64,000 nucleotides of DNA from Methanoregulaceae archaeon PtaB.Bin056 (lineage in GTDB: Archaea; Halobacteriota; Methanomicrobia; Methanomicrobiales; Methanospirillaceae). Below the pieces are notes generated by a model that saw only the letters and a program-made list of their open reading frames with translations, was not told where the DNA came from and did no database searches. The position numbers were made by a program, and so were the translations under genes. Shown here piece after piece: positions 1 to 7,351 of this stretch. The DNA is taken from the NCBI GenBank assembly GCA_002067095.1, contig MVQD01000106.1:186001-250000 (forward strand), given 5' to 3'. Position 1 is the first letter of the stretch, and each line of letters opens with the position of its first letter.

Positions 1-20
1 GAAATAGCACCGACAATCAT
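1..20 (-). CDS. ahaA: Start of A-type ATP synthase subunit A (partial)
   Basis: Only the first six codons (MIVGAI) lie in the window, reading off its left edge. An ATG sits 4 nt after the ahaF stop, with GGAAGTGA upstream as a likely ribosome site. In archaeal aha operons subunit A follows F, so this is expected to be the catalytic nucleotide-binding subunit. The identity rests on position, not on visible protein motifs. Confidence 0.45.
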
Positions 21-24
21 ACAG

Positions 25-345
25 TCACTTCCTCAGCACGATATTGTACCCAATCGCTCTGCGCAGAAGTCCCTCGATGTAACTGGTCCGGTCAAGCCTT
101 TTTACGCGGGATGGGATCGGGATGATGATAGGTCGGTAGGACTTCTCGATTTTTTCCATCATCTTCTCTTCAAGAGACATCATGTAGTCCTCGTTGATCG
201 CGATGATGCCGGTATCATCCTTGAGAAGAAGGGATGGGAGCAGTGCATGAACCTCTTCTGAATTATTGACCTCCATAACGTCCACGCCTGCAAGGCGAAA
301 TCCCGGAGCGGTATCGGGATCTGTCACCACGATGAACTTATACAC
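25..345 (-). CDS. ahaF: A-type ATP synthase subunit F
   Basis: This is the central-stalk subunit F of the archaeal A1Ao ATP synthase, about 106 residues. I start it at the GTG at 345, which gives the N-terminus VYKFIVVTDPDTAPGFRLAG. That is typical of the family: a beta strand, then a nucleotide-fold-like turn with the conserved GFRLAG. An in-frame reading from 402 would add 19 residues without family character. The gene overlaps the end of ahaC by 8 nt, implying coupled translation. In the complex it helps couple catalysis in A3B3 to rotation. Confidence 0.9.
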   Translation of the reverse strand: MYKFIVVTDPDTAPGFRLAGVDVMEVNNSEEVHALLPSLLLKDDTGIIAINEDYMMSLEEKMMEKIEKSYRPIIIPIPSRVKRLDRTSYIEGLLRRAIGYNIVLRK

Positions 346-1399
346 TGATAAGCGCCTCCCTGAGTTCCTTTTCGGGTACCTCGATGATTTTGCAACGGGC
401 AATCACACGGATGTTCGTCACTTCGGTATATTTCGCCCAGATATACGCGATCGGTATTGCGATTGAGAGGGGATCTCCAATGAAGAGGCTCACTGCCTTT
501 TTTACGAGATACCGTTCCAGCTCCTTTTCAAACGCCGAGATCTTCTCTGCAACAATGTATTCCTGTGGGATGGTGGTGATGAACTGGTACGGAGTATGCT
601 CGAGATGTTTCAGTGCCCCATCGATTGTCCCCGCCTTCATTATCGAGGTGAGCCTTTCCATATCAAAATCAGGGCTGCCCTTGACGAAATAGCGTTTTGC
701 CTCCTCAATATCGATACGGTCCCTGATCGAACGAAGCACTGTCTTGATGTTGTTGATATCTATCTCGGTTACAAGGATATTTTTGAGGATGCGTGCATCA
801 TCCGATTCGCCGGATTTCAACCTTGAGAGGGCATCCTGATAATAGAACGTATCGAGTGCATATTCAAGGACCAGCAAGTCTCCTGTCTCACTGAATTCCC
901 TGAAATTAAGCGTCAGGGGGCGCGAGTAAATTATGCCCCACGTCGCAAGAAGATCGATCACCGCCTTCACATCGGGCTGTTTCACGAGTTCAGTGAGGGC
1001 TGCTTCATCGAGTTCTCCAGCTGGGATCAGGCAATCCAGAATTTCTGATGGGTTTTCCTGGATCTTCTTCCCCCTTAAAATGGTCTTGATATTCTGGACG
1101 TCCCACCGGTTGAGGATTAGTGTGAGGTAGGACTCTGTCTCTCCTCCTCGTATCAGATTGAGGACCGTTCTGAATGTCTTGACAAGATCTTTCCGAATCG
1201 CTACTTCAATGCGGTGAATACCCGAATAGAGCACCCCTGCCTTGTCCAGCTCCTCCCTGTACGTGGTCTTTTCCAGTTCAGCGATGAGAGAATCGATGTC
1301 AGGTTTGTTGATGAGTTGTTCGAGGAACGAGCGGTCAAGCAGTCGGCTTTTCATAGCTTTTATCCGTGCATTGACGTACGCATATTCCATGTCACTCAC
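338..1399 (-). CDS. ahaC: A-type ATP synthase subunit C
   Basis: This 353-residue soluble subunit has the normal length for archaeal AhaC/NtpC, the funnel-shaped connector between the rotor ring and the central stalk. It is largely alpha-helical, with the typical N-terminus MEYAYVNARIKAMKSRLL, although the first Met is three residues earlier. It overlaps ahaE by 8 nt upstream and ahaF by 8 nt downstream, inside a co-directional operon in the canonical archaeal order. A C subunit is present here but absent from the second ATPase operon at 6.9-13.9 kb. Confidence 0.93.
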   Translation of the reverse strand: MSDMEYAYVNARIKAMKSRLLDRSFLEQLINKPDIDSLIAELEKTTYREELDKAGVLYSGIHRIEVAIRKDLVKTFRTVLNLIRGGETESYLTLILNRWDVQNIKTILRGKKIQENPSEILDCLIPAGELDEAALTELVKQPDVKAVIDLLATWGIIYSRPLTLNFREFSETGDLLVLEYALDTFYYQDALSRLKSGESDDARILKNILVTEIDINNIKTVLRSIRDRIDIEEAKRYFVKGSPDFDMERLTSIMKAGTIDGALKHLEHTPYQFITTIPQEYIVAEKISAFEKELERYLVKKAVSLFIGDPLSIAIPIAYIWAKYTEVTNIRVIARCKIIEVPEKELREALISV

Positions 1400-1976
1400 C
1401 GAACAATACCGAGAATATTTCGGGCCTGTAGATCTCCTTTGCCTTTTTGAGACGGGATTCGAGGGTATTGAAGATCACGAAGCGTTCATCTTGACTGTAT
1501 GCGTTCAGGCCGCCGGCACAGGTGAGATCTGATACGATCTCGGCGGATATGTTCATCTCCTTCAGGAGATCCTTCACCAGATCTTCATCCTTCCTGTCCA
1601 CATGAAGAATGATGCTTTCTGACCCGAGTTCACCAATCGATTCCTCAAGCAGGTGTTTTTGAATCTTCCTGTAGTCTGGATCTTTTCGTATGGATTCCAG
1701 CTTCTGAACCGCTTCTTCAAAAACTCTCTCGAAGACCTCGTTTTTAGACTGGATAATCTCCATCCGGCTCTTTTCCCGTGCTTCGGATAATATCTTGTTT
1801 CTCTGTATTGCAACCGATTGCATCGCCCCGTCCATGAAGCGTTTTTTTATGGGCAGGTCTTTTTCATGTGCCTCCCTGATGATTTCATCTGCCTCGGCCT
1901 TCGAGCGTTCCTGTATCTCCTGGATACGTTCCTGCCCGCTCACTTCTACAGCCTTGATCAGATCGTCAATTGCCAT
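1392..1976 (-). CDS. ahaE: A-type ATP synthase subunit E
   Basis: This is the peripheral-stalk subunit E, 194 residues. The N-terminal half is a long charged helix (about residues 1-95) with the heptad-like, Glu- and Lys-rich pattern of a coiled coil. It would pair with subunit H to form the stator. The C-terminal half is the compact domain that sits on top of the A3B3 head. The ATG at 1976 gives MAIDDLIKAVEVSGQERI, a usual family start. It lies 68 nt downstream of ahaK and overlaps ahaC. Confidence 0.92.
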   Translation of the reverse strand: MAIDDLIKAVEVSGQERIQEIQERSKAEADEIIREAHEKDLPIKKRFMDGAMQSVAIQRNKILSEAREKSRMEIIQSKNEVFERVFEEAVQKLESIRKDPDYRKIQKHLLEESIGELGSESIILHVDRKDEDLVKDLLKEMNISAEIVSDLTCAGGLNAYSQDERFVIFNTLESRLKKAKEIYRPEIFSVLFGE

Positions 1977-2044
1977 GGTTCACCTGTTCTTTCCGGTGTT
2001 CCGTTCCAGATCCCCTTGCCCCAGGATTATTGGAGTCTCCCGGT

Positions 2045-2263
2045 TCACACCAGCATGATCATGATCATGGATGCGACCACAAAACCGAGAATGACGAGTG
2101 TCTCGGGGATAGCCACCAGAATGATCATCAATCCAAACATCTCTGGTTTTTCTGCAATTGTTCCCGCACCCGCTGCGCCGATTCTTGACTGTGCAATCCC
2201 GGTACCGAGCGCTCCAAGCCCGAATGCGATGCCTGCCCCAATAGGGATTCCGAAATCAACCAT
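2045..2263 (-). CDS. ahaK: A-type ATP synthase rotor subunit K (c subunit)
   Basis: This 72-residue proteolipid has two transmembrane helices, the simple hairpin form, joined by a polar loop around AEKPE. The ion-carrying carboxylate is Glu54 in the second helix (IPETLVI), and Gln25 in the first helix (IAQSRIG) faces it. A Gln plus Glu-Thr set is compatible with sodium as well as proton binding, but specificity cannot be decided by eye. A good GGAGG ribosome site lies about 9 nt upstream. A 207-nt gap separates it from ahaI, so extra expression control for this high-copy subunit is possible. Confidence 0.93.
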   Translation of the reverse strand: MVDFGIPIGAGIAFGLGALGTGIAQSRIGAAGAGTIAEKPEMFGLMIILVAIPETLVILGFVVASMIMIMLV

Positions 2264-2470
2264 TCACATCAGCCTCCATCCAAAGCGCCGCCATGTGCAC
2301 AGGCGGCACATCGTTTTCGAGATTCGATTCTGATCGTGTGCCTCTGCGTTCCGCATCACGATTAGGTTGAAAAATACACTATGCCCGAGTGATATGCTTC
2401 AATTACATGGATGACTCCTCTCCAGCAAGTATTTCAATCATGAATCTGCGCAAAGATCCATCAGGGTGGT

Positions 2471-4423
2471 TCATGTCGATTTACCCCCATTCTCCTTTTT
2501 AAAGGGTTTGTACATCTTCCCGCCCCCCTGGTAGAATTTCGAATCGAACTCGACCAGGTGCAGACGAAGGGAGTGGAGGAAAGGACTGAACATGGCCAGA
2601 ATCAGGTTGAGCGTGTGAAGGAGTGCTGCAATAATCAGCCCCACAAGGGCAACCTCCATCATGCCACCCAGCTTGTTGGCGACAACCGCAAGAATGACAG
2701 AAGCCATGCCGATAGCCATGATACGGGAGTACGAGAGAATATTCGTCACCGTGCTCATGATCTCAAACGTGCCAAAGGCACCGCCTCCGTAAAATATGAG
2801 GGGGATTGCCACGATTATCAGGGCTGCCCCGGTGGTCACAATGGTGGAGGGCAGCGCAAGGCCAATTCCAAGGATCACCAGGATAAGACCGGTGATCACG
2901 ATAATCATGCCCGATTTCTCACAGATATGCTTCTTGGCCTTATCTACGTGCCTCTTGCAACTCATCTCCGTCCAGGCATTGACTATGCCCAGCACAAGGC
3001 CAAGGAACACATGGAAGACACCGATCGCGAATGAGAGGATCAGGAATGGGACTATCGCCTCCATACGGTTCCAGGTGACGCCAAAAAATGTCTTAGGTTC
3101 GATCCATCCCATGTGTTCGCCAAGGTCTCCGAGAAATTCCCCGTAGAGCCATCCGAAGATGATCGCCCAGATCGCGCCCAGGATGAGTACGTTCATCAGG
3201 TGCTGCAGCCAGTCACGGTCCGAGAATTTCCATTTCATGATGAGGGCAAACGCGGTGATGATCAATCCATACCCGATGTCCCCCACCATGATCCCAAAGA
3301 ACAGCGGGAGAAATATTGCCATCAGGGGACTTGGATCATACTCCGTGGATTTTGCAGGACTTACGACACACATCAAAAACTCAAACGGCTTGACAATTCG
3401 CGGATTGTCATAGAATGTGGGAGCTTCTGCCATCTCTTCGGGTGTAAGTGCCGGTTCATTGACAATTACACGTCCCCCGAATCCTTCCTTCAGGGCATCC
3501 CTGGTCTCCTTGAGGGATTTTTTGGGTATCCACCCTGCCAGCATAAACGTGTATTCGGTCTGCCCGATCTTTGAAAAGATACTCAGTTCTTCAGCCCTCT
3601 CTCCAAGGATCCGGTGTAACGCGTTAAGTTCCGTGTACCATTTCGAAGAGATCTTTTCAAGTTCGGCATCCAGTCTTGCGATCTCTTTCATTGACGAGAT
3701 TTTTCTCTCCTCTATCAGGGAGAAGATCTCGTTGAACGATTTCCCCAGGTACTCGGGAGGCAGGCGGACTTCGTTTACGTTCTGGTTGAAAAAATAGGAA
3801 TGCACCTGGTCGGAAAATCGCTTATTGAAGATAGTGACTGCCGCGATGGTTGTCTCATCCAGTTCGGCAGACAATAATTCAAACTGGCGCTTTGTGATCT
3901 CCGCAAGGGCATCCCTGATGATATCGATGACGTCCTTGAACTCCTTCTGAATTAACAGGACCGTAACTTCAAATCCCTCAAGTTTGGGCATGCTGGTTTC
4001 AAGGGGACGTATCTTGTCGATTATTTTTTCATACCGTCCCAGGTTGATCAGGGAAAGTTCAAGATCACTTTTTTCTTTGGCAAGTGTTTTTGTAGCCACT
4101 TCCAGATCATCGATCACAGAATTCACGTGGATGAGTAGGTTATCGTGGCTCATTGCCTTCAGATTCGCATAGGTATGGGCAACGATCTTTTCATCAATTT
4201 TCGTTTTTGGTAGTGTGAGAAGGATACCGCCAATCTTTGAATACGCAACGTTGATGTCCCCGACCTGATCTGCCGTCATCCTCTTGAGCGTGACTTCGCC
4301 CGGTGAACTGGGTGCAGAGGCATCTTCGATGTGAACGGTCCCCTTGGCATAGAGTACATCCAGAACGTTATGGAGGTCTTTTTTTGGACCCAGTACCTGG
4401 ATTTTCAACATTTTCTGGAGCAT
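2471..4423 (-). CDS. ahaI: A-type ATP synthase subunit I (a subunit)
   Basis: This is the membrane stator subunit of 650 residues. The N-terminal cytoplasmic arm (about 1-345) has long coiled-coil helices. The C-terminal part has about eight membrane segments, beginning near LMAIFLPLFFGIMVGDIGYG. That motif and SYSRIMAIGMASV are family hallmarks; the Arg in the latter is the rotor-facing arginine. The subunit forms the ion half-channels against the K ring. It starts 7 nt after ahaH. A second, 595-residue I subunit lies at 7352-9139 in the other ATPase operon. Confidence 0.95.
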   Translation of the reverse strand: MLQKMLKIQVLGPKKDLHNVLDVLYAKGTVHIEDASAPSSPGEVTLKRMTADQVGDINVAYSKIGGILLTLPKTKIDEKIVAHTYANLKAMSHDNLLIHVNSVIDDLEVATKTLAKEKSDLELSLINLGRYEKIIDKIRPLETSMPKLEGFEVTVLLIQKEFKDVIDIIRDALAEITKRQFELLSAELDETTIAAVTIFNKRFSDQVHSYFFNQNVNEVRLPPEYLGKSFNEIFSLIEERKISSMKEIARLDAELEKISSKWYTELNALHRILGERAEELSIFSKIGQTEYTFMLAGWIPKKSLKETRDALKEGFGGRVIVNEPALTPEEMAEAPTFYDNPRIVKPFEFLMCVVSPAKSTEYDPSPLMAIFLPLFFGIMVGDIGYGLIITAFALIMKWKFSDRDWLQHLMNVLILGAIWAIIFGWLYGEFLGDLGEHMGWIEPKTFFGVTWNRMEAIVPFLILSFAIGVFHVFLGLVLGIVNAWTEMSCKRHVDKAKKHICEKSGMIIVITGLILVILGIGLALPSTIVTTGAALIIVAIPLIFYGGGAFGTFEIMSTVTNILSYSRIMAIGMASVILAVVANKLGGMMEVALVGLIIAALLHTLNLILAMFSPFLHSLRLHLVEFDSKFYQGGGKMYKPFKKENGGKST

Positions 4424-4430
4424 GGCCCTT

Positions 4431-4751
4431 CTATCCTGGGAGTATTATGGCGATGATCTTTTCAACCGCATCAGGAATCCGATGCTCCCCTTTTTTCCGG
4501 ACTGATTCGATCTCCCTCGTTGCCTGCACCCGGATTTGATCCGCTTCCGCCTGAATCTTTTCCATTTCCTTACGGAGAAAATCCTCTGCCGCTTTCTTCC
4601 CTTCGTTTTCGGATGCGCTGAGTATCAACTGGGACTCTTTTCTTGCCCGATCGATCATTCGATCTGCCTCCATCCGGGCATCATCGATCTTTACGCTGAC
4701 TTCAAGTTCTTTCTCCCGGATTTTCGTCAATAACGACTTTTCGGTGGCCAT
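4431..4751 (-). CDS. ahaH: A-type ATP synthase subunit H
   Basis: This 106-residue subunit is almost entirely a charged amphipathic helix (EKSLLTKIREKELEVSVKID onward). It is the peripheral-stalk partner of subunit E, which it contacts as a right-handed coiled coil. It is the first recognised gene of the archaeal operon. TGAGGG, overlapping the stop of an upstream short ORF, supplies the ribosome site, so translation may be coupled to that ORF. No H or G counterpart exists in the second ATPase operon. Confidence 0.9.
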   Translation of the reverse strand: MATEKSLLTKIREKELEVSVKIDDARMEADRMIDRARKESQLILSASENEGKKAAEDFLRKEMEKIQAEADQIRVQATREIESVRKKGEHRIPDAVEKIIAIILPG

Positions 4752-4761
4752 GTCACAACCC

Positions 4762-4932
4762 TCACAATCCGCTCATGATTTCCGCAGAGCGTCCTAAAAT
4801 TCTGCACCCGAACTTCATGCTGGCACTTTTACAGCGATTTTTCATTCGCGAGGCTGCCATGGATTTATTCAGTCTGTCTACTGAATCCCGTCTCAACTTC
4901 CTCATCAGCCCGAACTTATCCATCCAGGTCAT
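4762..4932 (-). CDS. Possible 56-residue basic small protein before ahaH
   Basis: The ORF runs from the ATG at 4932 to a TGA ending 10 nt before ahaH. It has a GGAGG 12 nt upstream, and its end lies in the ahaH ribosome site. The product is rich in Arg, Lys and Met (MTWMDKFGLMRKLRRD...) and I recognise no family. It could be a translated leader that couples to ahaH, a real small protein, or the tail of a decayed gene together with the ORF at 5005-5181. Confidence 0.3.
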   Translation of the reverse strand: MTWMDKFGLMRKLRRDSVDRLNKSMAASRMKNRCKSASMKFGCRILGRSAEIMSGL

Positions 4933-5004
4933 CGGATGTCACTGCCTCCTTGCTCGACCCATGCGTTTGGCATAATATGGTTTTTTTTAAAATCCTTCGA
5001 CCAA

Positions 5005-5181
5005 TTAAAGTCCGTGGCGATGGCGAAGTATGGCAGTCACGCCGTGGCACTGTGGATAGGGGAATCTTTCGGGAGGTGTATAATGTGAACTTAGCGAAGC
5101 GTTGTGGACCCGTTCTTCGCACCGCTTCAGGACAAGAAGTTTCATTTTCTCGATTGTCTCGAGCGCCTTCTCGTTGACCAT
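5005..5181 (-). CDS. Possible 58-residue leader ORF of the aha operon
   Basis: The ATG at 5181 follows a strong GGAGGGGTGA ribosome site and lies about 30 nt below the predicted transcription start. The first 28 residues (MVNEKALETIEKMKLLVLKR...) look like a normal charged helix. The remainder, ending RHRHGL, looks less like coding sequence. It may be a truncated gene or a regulatory leader peptide. I do not recognise a family. Confidence 0.35.
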   Translation of the reverse strand: MVNEKALETIEKMKLLVLKRCEERVHNASLSSHYTPPERFPYPQCHGVTAILRHRHGL

Positions 5182-5229
5182 ATTGCATTCACCCCTCCCT
5201 CTGAAGGACTATCTAAGTATCTATTTTGA

Positions 5230-5241
5230 GATATATAATTT
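5230..5241 (-). promoter_or_regulatory. Likely promoter of the archaeal ATP synthase operon
   Basis: Read on the minus strand the sequence is AAATTATATATC, a good archaeal TATA box, in AT-rich DNA. Transcription would begin about 25 nt downstream, near 5210. That leaves a leader of about 30 nt before the first possible start codon at 5181. Confidence 0.5.
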
Positions 5242-5732
5242 ACTATAGTTGCAATGAAAAGTACAGCTAATTTTTTATAATTTTAAATTTCAAGGGAGTT
5301 TTTAAGGGAAATGCGCGCATGAAAGATACTGGTTCATAAAAGTTTTGTAAGGGGTTGGCGCAAGGGGTTAACCCATCAGGCAGTATCTCCCAATATCCGG
5401 TATTTTACGCTTAAATATATTCAATAGAGTTTTTTCACCCTCATCCCGAATAATTACAGGAAAAATTTGACTCGTTCTGAAATACCTATGCAGGGGACAA
5501 AACCCCCTTTAATTAGCCCCAATATCCCTGCTTTTTCCTCCTCCATTCATATTGCGGTAGAGAAGAACGGAGCGCAGGCCATATAGCAGGAACATATTTC
5601 ATTAAAAAATTCGCAGAATGTTCTCTTCTCTGTCCGATTGAGAATAGTGGATACAAGGTGGTTCTCCCTGTTATGTCAAAGGATTCGGGGAAGTCCTTAT
5701 CTTCATGGGAATATCTTTGAAAAGACGATCCA
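5242..5732. other. AT-rich intergenic region
   Basis: About 490 nt between the aha promoter and the promoter of the stress protein. It is much richer in A and T than its surroundings. An 89-codon minus-strand reading here lacks protein character. I see no convincing gene or repeat. Confidence 0.5.
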
Positions 5733-5742
5733 CTAATATAAG
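5733..5742 (+). promoter_or_regulatory. Likely promoter of the tandem stress protein gene
   Basis: CTAATATAAG resembles an archaeal TATA box. The start of transcription would fall near 5760, leaving a very short leader. That leader contains AGGAAAAGG just before the ATG at 5773. Confidence 0.4.
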
Positions 5743-5772
5743 GGGTCATGCAACGGTAGATTAGGAAAAGGC

Positions 5773-6642
5773 ATGTTTTCAAAGATCCTGTTCCCCACCG
5801 ATTTCTCGGAATATGCAGAAAAGACGCTCCACTGTATCGCTGGCTTTCCCGGCGTGAGGGACGTGATACTTCTTCATGTGGTCAAGGAGACCATATCTCC
5901 ACGCGGAGGCGGCGAGATCGGTGTGGCCCTCTTTTACGAGGGAAGAATTTCTCTCAGGGAGGAGAAACGCCAGCTTGAGAGCCAGGGAGAAAACATCAGG
6001 GTCAGGACGGAAGTAAAGGTTGCATCAGACATTGCCGGGGCAATTGTCCAGGCGGCAGAGGAGAATGCCGTCTCTCTCATTGTCATCGGCGCACGGGGGA
6101 GCAGCCTGATCGAGGGAATTCTCCTTGGCAGCGTATCGAAGGCGGTCGTCCGCCGTAGCCCTACAAGTGTGCTGATCATGCGCCACAAGATCACTTCGGG
6201 CCTGGAAGGCAAGACCTACGAGATGTTCTGCCCGATGATCCTCTGCCGTGTCCTCTGCCCTGTCGATTTCTCCCCTTACTCATACAACGCGGTTGACCGT
6301 CTCTCTGCGACGCCTGGGGTAGGAGAGGTCATCCTCCTCTTCGTGGTCTCGCGTGGCGAGACAGATGAAGAGATCGAGGACTGCCAGCGGAGAGCGAAGC
6401 AGAAGATAGAGATAATCCGCAGCGGTCTTGCCGCCCGGGGCATCAGGGCAAGGGCCATAGTGAAAATTGGAAACCCTGCTTCAGAGATACTAAAGGTTGC
6501 CGAGGAGGAGGACGTGTCAGTTATCTGGATGAGTTCTGTCGGGAGAGGATGGTTCCGCGAGCTCCTGCTCGGCAGCACTGCAGATGCCGTTGCAGTAAAT
6601 GCAAAGAGACCTGTGATCATCGTACGCTCAAGGGAGACCTAA
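5773..6642 (+). CDS. Universal stress protein with two UspA domains
   Basis: This 289-residue protein has two tandem UspA folds, about residues 1-140 and 155-289. The first domain has the ATP-binding pattern G-x2-G-x9-G-S in GARGSSLIEGILLGS, and the second has a variant, SVGRGWFRELLLGS. Each domain ends in the expected beta strand (TSVLIM and RPVIIV). Such proteins bind nucleotides and respond to starvation or stress; the exact role is unknown. The gene stands alone between two ATP synthase operons. A second, single-domain family member is at 45894-46319. Confidence 0.93.
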   Translation: MFSKILFPTDFSEYAEKTLHCIAGFPGVRDVILLHVVKETISPRGGGEIGVALFYEGRISLREEKRQLESQGENIRVRTEVKVASDIAGAIVQAAEENAVSLIVIGARGSSLIEGILLGSVSKAVVRRSPTSVLIMRHKITSGLEGKTYEMFCPMILCRVLCPVDFSPYSYNAVDRLSATPGVGEVILLFVVSRGETDEEIEDCQRRAKQKIEIIRSGLAARGIRARAIVKIGNPASEILKVAEEEDVSVIWMSSVGRGWFRELLLGSTADAVAVNAKRPVIIVRSRET

Positions 6643-6880
6643 ATCTCAGGGCCCTCAAGACCGGGGTATTACACTATCCCCGGCGGTCTCCTCCCTCAAC
6701 GGTATATCTGGCAGGACTCACATGCGGGATCAATCTCTCCGTTGAACAAGGCCAAAGAGCACCAGCGCATCAGGAAATTACCCCCTTATGAGATATACGC
6801 GGGAATAAGTATCCCTCATTCTGGAAAAAGTGGATAAAACGGGGTATCACCCGCTCTCACCCCCGTTCTTTTTGGACGAA

Positions 6881-7336
6881 TCATATTCCGAATCTTCCAA
6901 GAACCCCCAGGGTAAATGCCATCACCAGCAACGCTACGGTCTCGGTCATTCCAAGCACTATCATGTAATTTCCGAATCCTTTTCCGGTCTCCCCCATGGC
7001 ATCACAGGCACACGCAGCGCATTTACCCTGGAAATAGGCTGAAAGACCAATCGCAGCTCCGCAAAAGGCCCCGATTCCCCACAGGTAATACCCCTGTGTG
7101 GTAAGTTCAAACATGCGGTTCATCACGATCATCCCGTATATGGTCTGGGTAAGGGGTGCACCGACAAATGCAACGAGCATGAATGCTGCAGGCTTGTTCT
7201 GGATGTAGTTTTTCTTCCATGCCCCAATCGCAGCCATTCCGGCCGTTCCCGCTCCGGCGGCAGATCCGAACGCGGCCAGGGCCAGCTCAAGACTCAGCCC
7301 TATGTCCTGAAATTGTGTCACAACACTTGGATCCAT
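6881..7336 (-). CDS. ntpK: V-type sodium ATPase rotor subunit K, four-helix form
   Basis: This 151-residue duplicated proteolipid has four membrane helices, with one ion site per protomer. The first hairpin carries PLTQ (Thr63, Gln64) but no acidic ion carrier. The second carries Gln103 (YFQGK) and the essential Glu132 (MTETVALL). These align by motif with Thr64, Gln65, Gln110 and Glu139 of the Enterococcus hirae sodium V-ATPase. I infer sodium specificity. Halving the number of carboxylates per helix favours pumping over ATP synthesis. This is the last gene of the second ATPase operon. Confidence 0.93.
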   Translation of the reverse strand: MDPSVVTQFQDIGLSLELALAAFGSAAGAGTAGMAAIGAWKKNYIQNKPAAFMLVAFVGAPLTQTIYGMIVMNRMFELTTQGYYLWGIGAFCGAAIGLSAYFQGKCAACACDAMGETGKGFGNYMIVLGMTETVALLVMAFTLGVLGRFGI

Positions 7337-7351
7337 GATATACTCCTGATT

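Noticed and set aside
5513-5782. 89-codon minus-strand frame before the tandem stress protein
   Set aside because: Its composition is not protein-like, it has no ribosome site, and it overlaps the promoter of the real gene.
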